Origin: Deltaproteobacteria bacterium
GTDB taxonomy: Bacteria; Desulfobacterota; Desulfobulbia; Desulfobulbales; Desulfocapsaceae
Reading direction: 5' to 3'
Assembly (NCBI GenBank): GCA_026388715.1
Contig: JAPLJF010000029.1
Coordinates: 1-64,000 of the forward strand
DNA length: 64,000 nt
Shown: positions 19,063 through 27,790 of the stretch, one piece after another
How the letters are laid out: every line of letters starts with the position of its first letter
How positions within the stretch are numbered: position 1 is the stretch's first letter
Translations under genes and position numbers: made by a program
Notes under the pieces: generated by a model
Databases searched by the model: none
The model's input: the letters and a program-made list of their open reading frames with translations, nothing else
Told to the model about the DNA's origin: nothing

Positions 19063-19440
19063 CCAACTTTCCTTTACTCACATGCTTCTATTGAGAACAG
19101 ATGACATCCTCTTTTGTAACCTGTCAATATTTTCAAAAAGTATCAAAAGGATAGTACCATTCACAACTACTCGTTTCAAGGGCAAGGAAGATCAAAAAAA
19201 AGAAAAAGCGGCAATGACTCCTTTTCTCCGCCTGTCACTCCTATTGCAGTTTGCCTGTTTCTTCCTTCAAACAGATCAACAATTACCGTGCCATTTTCAG
19301 CTCTTTCATTTGGACTTTGTTTCCCCTTTCGGGTATGCAATAATCAAGCTGGATATCATTCATACCCGTTGCAAATAAAGGACACAACCATCTGAAAGGT
19401 CAAAACGGCTTCCAAGATGATTCTTTCCAGGAGAAATGCC
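19063..19440. other. 378-bp intergenic region before the pentose phosphate operon
   Basis: No credible gene. An inverted repeat CGGGTATG / CATACCCG (19330-19337 and 19361-19368, 23-base spacer) lies about 70 bases before the first start codon of the operon and may be an operator or leader stem. Otherwise featureless. Confidence 0.45.
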
Positions 19441-19695
19441 ATGCAGACAAGCGTTACCGTTTTTACCCCCTACCCTTTTACTGTTGGTGAGAAAATTCAT
19501 ATCTCCCAGGGGCCACGGCATGGCGACTGGACAGTGGCAGGCTTTGACGAAAAAAAACTTACCCTGCGCTGCCCTGTCAGTGGAAAAGAGTTTTGCTGGG
19601 ATCGATTCTGTTATATGGTTGAGGTAAGAGATCAGGAATGGCCGGAAAGCAAAGGAACAGATTTGATTCAACAAGTCAAGAGGACGACACCATGA
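19441..19695 (+). CDS. small conserved-looking protein, first gene of the gnd-zwf operon
   Basis: An 84-residue protein that I do not recognise. It is probably a small beta-rich domain: VGEKIHISQGPRHGDWTVAGFDEKKLTLRCPVSGKEFCWDRFCYMVEV looks like an SH3-like or KOW-type fold. Two cysteines in the middle do not form a classic zinc motif. The ATG at 19441 follows AGGAG by seven bases. Its stop overlaps the gnd start (ATGA), so the two genes are translationally coupled. Confidence 0.65.
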   Translation: MQTSVTVFTPYPFTVGEKIHISQGPRHGDWTVAGFDEKKLTLRCPVSGKEFCWDRFCYMVEVRDQEWPESKGTDLIQQVKRTTP

Positions 19696-20594
19696 AGATA
19701 GGCATGATCGGTCTTGGCCGGATGGGCATGAACATGGCGCGCAGGTTGATTCTGGGCGGCCATCAGATAGTGGCCTATAACCGCACTCCTGACAAGACTG
19801 AAGGACTGGTCAAAGAAGGGGCAGAGGGCGCTTTTTCCCTGCGGGAACTGGTGAAAAAGCTCCCCGCGCCCAAAGTGGTCTGGCTGATGCTGCCAGCTGG
19901 AAAACCTGTCGATGACCATCTGGAGCAGTTGCGCAGCCTCCTGTCGCCTGGCGATATTATCGTCGAAGGCGGCAACAGTCGCTATAAAGACGATATCCGC
20001 CGGGTCGAGACGCTGAAAGAAAGCGGCATTCACTACCTGGACGCCGGGGTAAGCGGCGGCATCTGGGGACTCAAGGTCGGCTACTGCACCATGATCGGCG
20101 GCGAGGAACAAATCTTTCACCATCTGGAACCCATCCTCCAGACCCTGGCGCCAAAGGATGGCTATATGTACTGCGGCCCCCCCGGTGCCGGCCATTTTGT
20201 GAAGATGATCCACAACGGCATTGAATACGGGATGATGCAGGCCTACGGCGAGGGTTTTGCCTTGCTCGAGGCCTCGCCCTATGGCCAGACCCTTGATTAT
20301 GGCCGGATCTCTCATCTCTGGAATCAGGGCAGCGTCATCCGTTCCTGGCTCCTTGAACTGCTGGAAGACGCCTTCGCCGAAGATCCACGGCTGGAAACAA
20401 TCACCGGCCATGTGGATGACTCCGGCGAAGGGCGATGGACCGTGGAGGCGGCCATTGACAGCGGGGTGGCAGCTCCGGTCATCACTATGGCCCTGTTCCA
20501 GCGTTTTCAATCGCGCAAGGAGAATGCCTTTGAAAACAGGGTGCTGGCCGCGCTGCGCCGTGAATTTGGCGGCCATGCTGTACAAAAATCCTGA
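19692..20594 (+). CDS. gnd: 6-phosphogluconate dehydrogenase, decarboxylating (short YqeC/GntZ type)
   Basis: Oxidises 6-phosphogluconate to ribulose 5-phosphate and CO2. The 300-residue length marks the short, usually NAD-linked form. Rossmann loop GLGRMGMNMARR is at residues 6-17, and the active-site region GVSGGIWGLKVGY and HFVKMIHNGIEYGMMQAYGEG, with the catalytic Lys, is complete. It overlaps the preceding small gene by four bases, and zwf follows after 41 bases, giving a complete oxidative branch except for lactonase. Confidence 0.94.
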   Translation: MKIGMIGLGRMGMNMARRLILGGHQIVAYNRTPDKTEGLVKEGAEGAFSLRELVKKLPAPKVVWLMLPAGKPVDDHLEQLRSLLSPGDIIVEGGNSRYKDDIRRVETLKESGIHYLDAGVSGGIWGLKVGYCTMIGGEEQIFHHLEPILQTLAPKDGYMYCGPPGAGHFVKMIHNGIEYGMMQAYGEGFALLEASPYGQTLDYGRISHLWNQGSVIRSWLLELLEDAFAEDPRLETITGHVDDSGEGRWTVEAAIDSGVAAPVITMALFQRFQSRKENAFENRVLAALRREFGGHAVQKS

Positions 20595-20635
20595 GGGTCA
20601 AGACTCCCTTAATGTTTCCAACAAGAAATAAGGAC

Positions 20636-22186
20636 ATGGCATCAACCATCATTCAAGGCAAGATCTGCGACCGGGACAATATCTGTGACTGCCTGACCGT
20701 GGGCGAGCTCGATCCCTGCGCTATCGTCATCTTCGGGGCCTCCGGCGACCTGACTACCAGAAAACTGATCCCTGCCCTGTACCAGATGTTTTTGAACGCC
20801 AGTCTGCCCGACCCGGTATCCATCATCGGCTGCGCCCGCACCGGCTACAACCAGGACACCTTCCGCGCCATCCTGCAGGCAGCCTGTACCCGCGATACCC
20901 TAATGGACATGGCTCGCTGGCCCGAATTCGCGACCAGGATTTTTTATTTTCCCCTCAACTATGACTTACGTCAGGACTTTCTGGAGCTGGCCGGCTTCCT
21001 CGATACCCTCGACCAACAGAAAAACACCAGGGGCAACCGGCTCTTTGATCTGGCTCTGCCTCCTTCACTCTACGCATCAGTTGCCACGCTGATCGGCGAG
21101 GTAGGACTTGCCGATCAGTTTGAACACGGCAGGGGCTGGACCCGGATTGTAATTGAAAAACCATTTGGACGCGACCTGGACTCCGCCCTGGCACTGGATC
21201 AGACCCTGCACCAATATTTTGATGAGCGGCAGATCTTCCGCATCGACCATTACCTGGCCAAGGAGACGGTGCAGAATATTCTGACCTTCCGTTTTGCCAA
21301 CGCCATCTTTGAACCCATCTGGAACCGTGCTTATATCGAATCCGTGAGCATCATGGCCGCGGAAAAACTGGGGGTGGAACATCGGGCCGGGTATTACGAG
21401 CAAGCCGGGATCATCCGCGACATGTTCCAGAATCATATGCTTCAGCTCCTGTCGCTCATTGCCATGGAACCACCATCGCACTTTGAGGCGGAACGGGTGC
21501 GGGATGAAAAAATCAAGCTGTTCCGCTCCATCCGGCCCCTGCATGCCAACAAAGATGACAACCAAGAGGCCATTGTCCTGGGACAATACGGATCAGGGAT
21601 TATCGATGGTCAGCAAGTCCCGGGCTACCGTCAGGAACCGGAAGTTGCGGCCAACTCCCTGATCCCGACCTTTGCCATGCTGCCGGTGTACGTAGAAAAC
21701 TGGCGCTGGCAGGGAGTGCCATTCTACCTCATCTCCGGCAAGAGGATGGCCCGCAAGGAGACCCGAATCGTCATCCAGTTCAAGGACGTCCCTCATTCCC
21801 TGTTCCGCGATATCCTGGGGGCCAGGGTCGTCGCCAACCGCCTGGTGCTGGGGATCTACCCCAAAGAGTCCATCAGTCTGACCTTCCAGACCAAAAACCC
21901 CGGGGCCAGGATGTGCATGCGTTCCATGACCATGGATTTCAGGTATGATGATTTCTACCCCGGGCCATCACCCGACGCCTATCAGAAGGTGCTTCTTGAC
22001 TGCATTCTGGGCGACCATATGCTCTTCTCGCGGCAGGACGGGATCGAGCAGTCCTGGTCACTTCTCACTCCCCTGCTCAATGAATGCGAAAGCTGCCAGG
22101 GCCGCGCCCAACGCCTCCACAGCTATACCGCCGGAAGCTGGGGCCCCGATGCTGCTAAAACTATTATTGAAGGAATCATCACATGA
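20636..22186 (+). CDS. zwf: glucose-6-phosphate 1-dehydrogenase
   Basis: First enzyme of the oxidative pentose phosphate pathway, producing NADPH. The coenzyme loop GASGDLTTRKLIPALYQ lies near residue 33, and the substrate site RIDHYLAKETVQN is intact, with Ala for the usual Gly. Of two candidate starts I chose 20636 because AAGGA lies just before it, giving 516 residues. An N-terminal extension of about 25 residues (CDRDNICDCLT) precedes the core. Its stop overlaps the start of the CDF transporter gene (ATGA). Confidence 0.95.
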   Translation: MASTIIQGKICDRDNICDCLTVGELDPCAIVIFGASGDLTTRKLIPALYQMFLNASLPDPVSIIGCARTGYNQDTFRAILQAACTRDTLMDMARWPEFATRIFYFPLNYDLRQDFLELAGFLDTLDQQKNTRGNRLFDLALPPSLYASVATLIGEVGLADQFEHGRGWTRIVIEKPFGRDLDSALALDQTLHQYFDERQIFRIDHYLAKETVQNILTFRFANAIFEPIWNRAYIESVSIMAAEKLGVEHRAGYYEQAGIIRDMFQNHMLQLLSLIAMEPPSHFEAERVRDEKIKLFRSIRPLHANKDDNQEAIVLGQYGSGIIDGQQVPGYRQEPEVAANSLIPTFAMLPVYVENWRWQGVPFYLISGKRMARKETRIVIQFKDVPHSLFRDILGARVVANRLVLGIYPKESISLTFQTKNPGARMCMRSMTMDFRYDDFYPGPSPDAYQKVLLDCILGDHMLFSRQDGIEQSWSLLTPLLNECESCQGRAQRLHSYTAGSWGPDAAKTIIEGIIT

Positions 22187-23109
22187 ACGAAACCCCTTCC
22201 CATAAAACCGATCAGCTCCTGAAGCGTGCGACCTATGCCTCCGTTGCCACCGCCCTGCTCCTGGTCGGGGTCAAATTCGCCGCCTGGCTGGCCACCGGTT
22301 CCCTCAGTATCCTGGCCTCGCTGATCGACTCCCTCATGGACGTCATGGCCTCTTTCATCAATCTGATGGCAATTCGTTACTCCTTAATATCCGCGGACGA
22401 TGACCACAGTTTTGGCCACGGCAAGGCCGAGGCCCTGGCCGGACTGGGCCAGGCCAGCTTTATCGCCGGCTCCGCCCTGATCCTTTTCATGCAAGGCATC
22501 AAACGACTTACCAGTCCCGTCCCCATCCAGGCAGTGGGTCTGGGTCTTGGCATCATGGCCTTCTCCATCCTGGCCACATTGATTCTCATCACCTTCCAGA
22601 GGTATGTGATAAAAAAGACGAAGTCCACTGCCATCCGGGCCGATTCACTCCATTACGCCACCGATCTCCTGACCAATGTCTGCACCATTGTGGCCCTCCT
22701 GCTGACCTTGACCCGTTTCAGCTGGGCCCCGATCATGGATCCCCTTTTTTCCATAATAATCGCCCTGATCATCTTTCGCAGCGCCTGGCAGATCGGCAGT
22801 GAGGCCGTTCAACTCTTGATGGATCATCAATTACCACAGGAACAACGGGAGCTTATTCAACAAATAGCCCTTGGCCATCAACATGTGCTCGGCATGCACG
22901 ACCTGCGCACCCGGCAATCGGGGCAGATTGCCATTATCCAGCTCCACCTGGATCTGAAGGCCACCCTCCCGCTCGCCCAGGCCCATTCCATCGGCAAAGA
23001 CGTGGAGAAATTGATCAGAGAGAGCTTCCCGGGCGCCGATGTGACCATCCACCAGGATCCGGTGCTGACAGCGGCAGGAATGGCTGTTACCGTGGACCCT
23101 GGACAGTAA
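22183..23109 (+). CDS. cation diffusion facilitator (FieF/YiiP-like divalent metal exporter)
   Basis: Inner-membrane proton antiporter for Zn2+, Fe2+ or related ions. The 308 residues contain six hydrophobic segments, the SLIDSLMD and DDDHSFGHGKAEALAG metal-site motifs of the FieF branch, HYATD in the fifth helix, and a C-terminal cytoplasmic domain with LMDHQLP. It is translationally coupled to zwf, an unusual partner. The link may be metal or redox stress, but that is inference. Confidence 0.9.
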   Translation: MNETPSHKTDQLLKRATYASVATALLLVGVKFAAWLATGSLSILASLIDSLMDVMASFINLMAIRYSLISADDDHSFGHGKAEALAGLGQASFIAGSALILFMQGIKRLTSPVPIQAVGLGLGIMAFSILATLILITFQRYVIKKTKSTAIRADSLHYATDLLTNVCTIVALLLTLTRFSWAPIMDPLFSIIIALIIFRSAWQIGSEAVQLLMDHQLPQEQRELIQQIALGHQHVLGMHDLRTRQSGQIAIIQLHLDLKATLPLAQAHSIGKDVEKLIRESFPGADVTIHQDPVLTAAGMAVTVDPGQ

Positions 23110-23264
23110 CCAAGGCATCAGCCATTCTCGAAATCAAATAAAAATTTTATTTTCCTTCTGATTGATCCCCCTCATTACATCCATTAATTCTATAATCTGC
23201 CCTGGTTCTATCTGGCCCAGATAGGGTGTCAGATGGAACCCCTAACAACACCGCTGCAAAACAA

Positions 23265-23297
23265 AACAGCCTGTACCAGAAACTGGTACAGGCTGTT
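23265..23297 (-). terminator. intrinsic terminator of gltA
   Basis: A perfect 15-bp stem AACAGCCTGTACCAG / CTGGTACAGGCTGTT with an AAA loop. On the minus strand it is followed by TTGTTTTG. It lies 24 bases after the gltA stop, between two convergent genes. Confidence 0.85.
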
Positions 23298-23320
23298 GAA
23301 ATTTTCCACGATAGAGCTTG

Positions 23321-24613
23321 TCAACCCCGCTTATCGAAAGGAACGAAGTCGCGTTTTTTCGGACCGATGTAGATCTGCCTCGGTCTTCCTATTTTTCGAT
23401 CCTTGGTATCCCGCATCATCTCCTGCCAGTGAGAGATCCACCCCGGCAACCTGCCCATGGCAAACAGCACAGTAAACATATCAGAGGGAATGCCCATGGC
23501 CCGATAAATAATACCGGAGTAAAAATCCACATTGGGATAAAGGTTCCGTTTGATGAAGTAGTCGTCATTTCTGGCGATTTCTTCCAGCTTCTCGGCAAGT
23601 TCCAGTAAAGGGTCATCCACATTCAAGGCCCGCAAGGTCTGTTCACAGGCCTCTTTAATAATAGTGGCCCTCGGGTCAAACGTCTTATAGACCCGGTGAC
23701 CAAATCCAGAGAGGAGGAAGGGATCATTGGGATCCTTGGCTTTTTTGATATACTTCTCAAAATCATTATTATCCCGATGGATTGCTTCCAGCATTTTGAT
23801 GACTGCCTGATTGGCCCCGCCGTGGAGTGGGCCCCAAAGGGCGCTGATACCGGCAGAGATAGAAGCATAAAGGTTCACTCCCGCACTCCCCACCAGACGC
23901 ACTGTCGATGTTGAACAGTTCTGCTCATGATCCGCATGCAGAATAAGCAGCTTGTTGAGGGTGGCAACCAATTCAGGCTTTACAACATAAGGTTTCACCG
24001 GCTTATCAAACATCATGTTAAGAAAATTTCCACAGTAGGAAAGGTCATAACGGGGATAAACCAAAGGGTGACCGACTGATTTCTTATAAGAAAAGGCAGC
24101 TATGGTTCTAACCTTGGAAATGAGTCTTGCGGCAACAGACAACAGGGCATCATCGGAGTCAGCAGTCATCTCCGGATAAAAATTGCAGAGGGTGTTGACC
24201 ATGGTGGAGAGGATGGACATGGGAGAGGCATTGGGGGGAAAATGATCAAAAAAATGAATCATATCCTCATGGATCAGGGCATGTTGCGACAGGAGTTCAC
24301 GGAAGTTATTCAATTGCTCCGGGGTAGGCAGCTCCCCGATGAGAAGAAGATAAGCCACTTCAACAAAAGAACAATGCTCGGCAAGATCCTGAATGGCATA
24401 GCCACGATAATTGAGGATTCCCTTCTGACCATCAACAAAAGTGATCGCGGATTTACAGGAACCGGTATTCATATAGCCGGAATCGAGAGTGATATACCCG
24501 GTATCCTTGAGCAGAGTCCGGATATCCACGGCCCTATCGCCTTCAGAGCCTTCAATAAATGGAAGTTGATAGTTCCGGTCTTCAATGGTCAATGTTGCAT
24601 GTTTTTCTGACAT
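23321..24613 (-). CDS. gltA: citrate synthase
   Basis: Condenses oxaloacetate and acetyl-CoA to citrate. The 430 residues and N-terminal beta-domain (ATLTIEDRNYQLPFIEGSEGDRAVDI) identify the hexameric Gram-negative type. Catalytic residues are present: His in LHADHEQNCSTSTVRLVGS, His in GPLHGGANQAV, and Asp in FDPRATIIK. GFGHRVYK and the C-terminal RPRQIYIG are typical. It is monocistronic with a strong terminator. Confidence 0.96.
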   Translation of the reverse strand: MSEKHATLTIEDRNYQLPFIEGSEGDRAVDIRTLLKDTGYITLDSGYMNTGSCKSAITFVDGQKGILNYRGYAIQDLAEHCSFVEVAYLLLIGELPTPEQLNNFRELLSQHALIHEDMIHFFDHFPPNASPMSILSTMVNTLCNFYPEMTADSDDALLSVAARLISKVRTIAAFSYKKSVGHPLVYPRYDLSYCGNFLNMMFDKPVKPYVVKPELVATLNKLLILHADHEQNCSTSTVRLVGSAGVNLYASISAGISALWGPLHGGANQAVIKMLEAIHRDNNDFEKYIKKAKDPNDPFLLSGFGHRVYKTFDPRATIIKEACEQTLRALNVDDPLLELAEKLEEIARNDDYFIKRNLYPNVDFYSGIIYRAMGIPSDMFTVLFAMGRLPGWISHWQEMMRDTKDRKIGRPRQIYIGPKKRDFVPFDKRG

Positions 24614-25005
24614 CGTGTACCTACAATTCTATTGTCCAAGAAGAGTGAATATTCTTCAGCGGGTTATCGCCAGGTCGATAGGGGGGAAATACAGGAAGGG
24701 GAAAAATTAGAATTTCAAGCTATTCTGTTTCGACACGCTGGCAGTGCATCAGTTGCTGGAAGGTGTGTTATGAAAACATGGCCGATCCTTGATCGAATAC
24801 ATCCTTTTTTCATTCCTGAACCGGTTAATCCATACTCCTGAAACAGCAATGTAACAAAAATGTACTGAAAAAGCAAGTTTCAGGCCAATGTCTATAACAC
24901 AGAAGACGGGAGTACAGTTTTTCAATTTAAGAATGAAAAAAATCATTTTCTTTCTGGTAAACGCCCTTGTATTCTGTTGATTTACAGGAACAAAAAAGAA
25001 AACCA
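24614..25005. other. 392-bp divergent intergenic region, gltA / cupin gene
   Basis: No credible coding sequence or RNA gene. A purine-rich tract (24680-24710) and AT-rich stretches are present, and the promoters of both flanking genes should lie here. I see no convincing operator. Confidence 0.45.
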
Positions 25006-25455
25006 ATGAAAATCAGCGAAAAATTATTGGAAATACGAGGACATAATCTGGCTGGCTACAAACCGGTCATTGATTATGCAAACTGGCGGGTGGCCATCCT
25101 CAATTTCAGTGATGACCTGCGACCGCAAAAGATCACAGCCCTGCAGCGTCATAATGAGACCGACGAGGTCTTCGTCCTGCTGCGGGGCCGTTGTCTTTTA
25201 TTTTTAGGCGAAGGGGATCAAAGCATTACCGCTATTCATGGGCAGGACATGATCCCGCACACCATCTATAACGTCAAAAAAGGGGTCTGGCATTCCCACA
25301 CCCTGAGCGAGGATGCGATGGTGCTGATTGTCGAGAACCGGGACACCACCTTCGACAACTCCCCATTCTGCCCCCTCACCAGCAATCAGCAGGAATCCCT
25401 GGTGGACTTGACCCACCGGTTATGGCCGGAAGAAACAACTCTCAAGACACCTTAA
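25006..25455 (+). CDS. cupin-fold protein of unknown substrate
   Basis: A 149-residue single-domain cupin. LQRHNETDEVFVLLRGRCLLFLGEG is the first cupin motif with its metal-type His and Glu, and VKKGVWHSHTLSEDAMVLIVEN is the second. Such proteins are small-molecule isomerases, epimerases or binding proteins. I assign no substrate. The first ATG after the frame opens (25006) starts at MKISEKLLEIRGH. It converges with the zinc-ribbon gene with only three bases between stops. Confidence 0.75.
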   Translation: MKISEKLLEIRGHNLAGYKPVIDYANWRVAILNFSDDLRPQKITALQRHNETDEVFVLLRGRCLLFLGEGDQSITAIHGQDMIPHTIYNVKKGVWHSHTLSEDAMVLIVENRDTTFDNSPFCPLTSNQQESLVDLTHRLWPEETTLKTP

Positions 25456-25458
25456 AAA

Positions 25459-25986
25459 TCAGGCGAAACAGAGTCCGCAATCCGGGCAGGTACTGTTGCT
25501 GGTGGAAAAACGAAAACCACAGGCCGGACACACCGTCTCTCCCGCTCCCTGATCATAGACTGATTGGATATGGGTCAGATCGTGGTGATCAAGGGCAGTA
25601 GTCCGTTTGAATTCTCTGGCCAGGACCTCCATGGCCAGTTCGCCATCTTCTCTTCTGATCTGCAGAAACAACTCCGTCCCGCAGCATCCTTTGCCGCAAT
25701 TGCTCTTTTTTTCGCCGGCAATCAAGGCGGGGATATGCTCTTTGGCCAGAATCTGCTGTAAAGTTTTCATTTCAAGCAATGGGCCTTTCCGGATATTTAC
25801 CAGATCATCATCCACTGACAACTCCATAGACCGAACTACCTTCTTCTGCTTGACAACAACTTCTGAGGCAATTTTTTCCCGGCCCGGAATCAACGTTACC
25901 GCACAATCAACACACATCTTGATATCGGCCCGGTATTCCTCATCACATACCGGACAATACTTCAATTCAGGATCTCTATGACGCAT
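25459..25986 (-). CDS. protein with two zinc ribbons around a DUF2007-like domain
   Basis: A 175-residue cytoplasmic protein that I do not recognise by name. An N-terminal zinc ribbon (CPVC and CVDC, residues 11-28) and a C-terminal ribbon (CPAC and CPDC) flank a middle domain (about 70-135) that resembles DUF2007 signal-transducing domains (EMKTLQQILAKEHIPALIAG). The middle carries a tight cysteine group, NCGKGCCG. GGAAGGAA is the RBS. It overlaps the restored 3-prime end of the radical SAM gene by 11 bases, so the two were or are one operon. Confidence 0.7.
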   Translation of the reverse strand: MRHRDPELKYCPVCDEEYRADIKMCVDCAVTLIPGREKIASEVVVKQKKVVRSMELSVDDDLVNIRKGPLLEMKTLQQILAKEHIPALIAGEKKSNCGKGCCGTELFLQIRREDGELAMEVLAREFKRTTALDHHDLTHIQSVYDQGAGETVCPACGFRFSTSNSTCPDCGLCFA

Positions 25987-27597
25987 TTCCTTCCACTCCT
26001 TGTTCAGATTTCAGTATACATTCTTTGTCTCGATCTTCCTTCCAGCAATAAGGATCAACATCCCGGAAGATATCACGGCCATAGCCATAGGCCACCGCCA
26101 GACACCCTCCGCAAACGGGCCTGATCTCACACCCCCTGACAGGCCGCCGACCCCTGACGGTACTGGCCGGCAAGAAAACCATCATAGTTTTCTCCTAAAT
26201 GCTGCTGATACATATTGCCGATCAGGGAAGGCAGCTTGCGGCAGGCATGAACCTCGCCATCGGGCAGGAGCGAGACGAAATTAAAACCGGCGCCACAGCC
26301 ATACCCGGCACACCCGCCACCATACGGAATACCCTGTTCATGACCCAGCAGATTGAACAGATTGTCCTTCAGCCCCACACAGAAATTGCGCGCCGCGGCC
26401 TGCCTGTACTCCCGCAGAAAACCGGGAAAGTCCTCAGGGGCAACCGAGGCCAAGGCCGCGCCCTCACCAACCATAGCCAGCCGATTAAAGGTGAACAGCT
26501 CCACTCTGTTCCGCAGCAATTCTGCCAACTCCAGGACTTCATCCATGTTGGCCCGGGTCAGGGTCAGCATGACCATGGAATATATGCCAAGTTCCCTTAA
26601 AAGGTCAAGAAAATCCAGCGTCCGGTCAAAATGTCCCACGCCGCGAATAGAATCATTCTGCACCCGCAGCCCCTCCAGACTCACTTGATAAAACTCAGGT
26701 TTCTGCAGGGCAAGAATTTCCTCGATCCGCTTGTGCGGCATGGAATTCCCGAGAATTGCGGTCATAAACCCACGATCTGCCGCCTCCTGGTACAAGGTGT
26801 TAAAATGGGGATAGAGCAAAGGATTACCGCCGGTAAAGGTCACTTGAGTGAAGACATGATGAGTCCTGCAAAAATCATACAGGTCATCAAGCACCCGTAT
26901 CCCTTGCGACAACTCCATATCCTTACTGTCACTGCGGTCATAACAATGTCGGCAGTGCAGATCACAGACCTGGGTTACATGCCACTGCAAGGTAAAGATC
27001 GGGGCCGAAAAAGAGTGTGGATCAACGATCTTGCCTCGGGGAAAAGAATCCGGCCGTACCAGAAGGGATCCCGGAGCAAGCAACAGACCACGCTGGACCG
27101 CGGCCGCAAGGATATCATCAATGACACCCACGGTGACGCCACCTAAGCTGGCCGCCTCCCGGTCTCCTGTTCCTTCGCTAACGATCTTCAGGGCCAGAAG
27201 CTCATGCCCGGATGCGGTAATCGTCTGCATGACCTCCGTCCCTGGCTTTTTAAACACCAGCACCCACTCATCACCAATCTCTGGAATAATGGTCTGGTCA
27301 TCAAAAAATGGCGGCAAATTATGCCAACACACAGGCACAAGCTCCAAGGCCGGATTGACCACCACTTCGCGCACCGTCGCGCCATGTTGCACAGATATCA
27401 CTGACAGTGATATACCTCGCATATTCTATGGCTGCCAGATCAGCAAGGAAGGGGTACTCAAAACAGGTTTCCGGGTTATCACGAAAAAAGCCGAAGAGAT
27501 CATGAACATTAACATCTTCAAGATCATGAGGGAGAAAACGGCTGCTAACCGGATAGATAGTTTCCAGAAGTTGCGCAGTTGGCGAGAGCCCAGACAT
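25976..27597 (-). pseudogene. radical SAM/SPASM peptide-maturase-like gene with two frameshifts
   Basis: Reading continues in three frames. From the ATG at 27597 (AAGGA before it) frame one gives a helical N-domain (YPVSSRFLPHDLEDV to YPFLADLAAIEYA). From about 27420 frame two gives VVVNPALELVPVCWHNLPPF and the radical SAM core with the 4Fe-4S motif CDLHCRHCYDRS. At a G5 run (about 26130-26136) frame three resumes with CEIRPVCGGCLAVAYGYG and DVDPYC, the SPASM auxiliary-cluster cysteines. Removing one base at each site restores about 540 residues. The CDLHCRHCYDRS and N-domain pattern suggests the peptide-maturase group that includes thio(seleno)oxazole maturases (SbtM), which is inference. 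No precursor peptide was found. It is either a pseudogene or contains sequencing errors. Confidence 0.75.
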
Positions 27598-27790
27598 GGA
27601 TTCCTTCATGGTTAGCGTTTCATAGCGTCTGTAACGGCAATGAAAGTGGGCCCATAGAACAAGACATTGCCTTTCATTTTAGAGCCAGTCAAGCAAGAAA
27701 GATACTAATCACCCTGGCGCGCGTTCTAGTCGCAAGAAGGAGATGGCGGCTTGTATTATGGCCAGGTATTCACTGACCAACAGGGGAACG

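Noticed and set aside
19082-19378. Possible 98-residue protein upstream of the pentose phosphate operon
   Set aside because: No RBS, no motif, and composition like the surrounding non-coding DNA.
27612-27677. 21-codon minus-strand frame just upstream of the radical SAM gene, considered as a precursor peptide
   Set aside because: No cysteines, no leader-like sequence and a weak RBS; probably chance.
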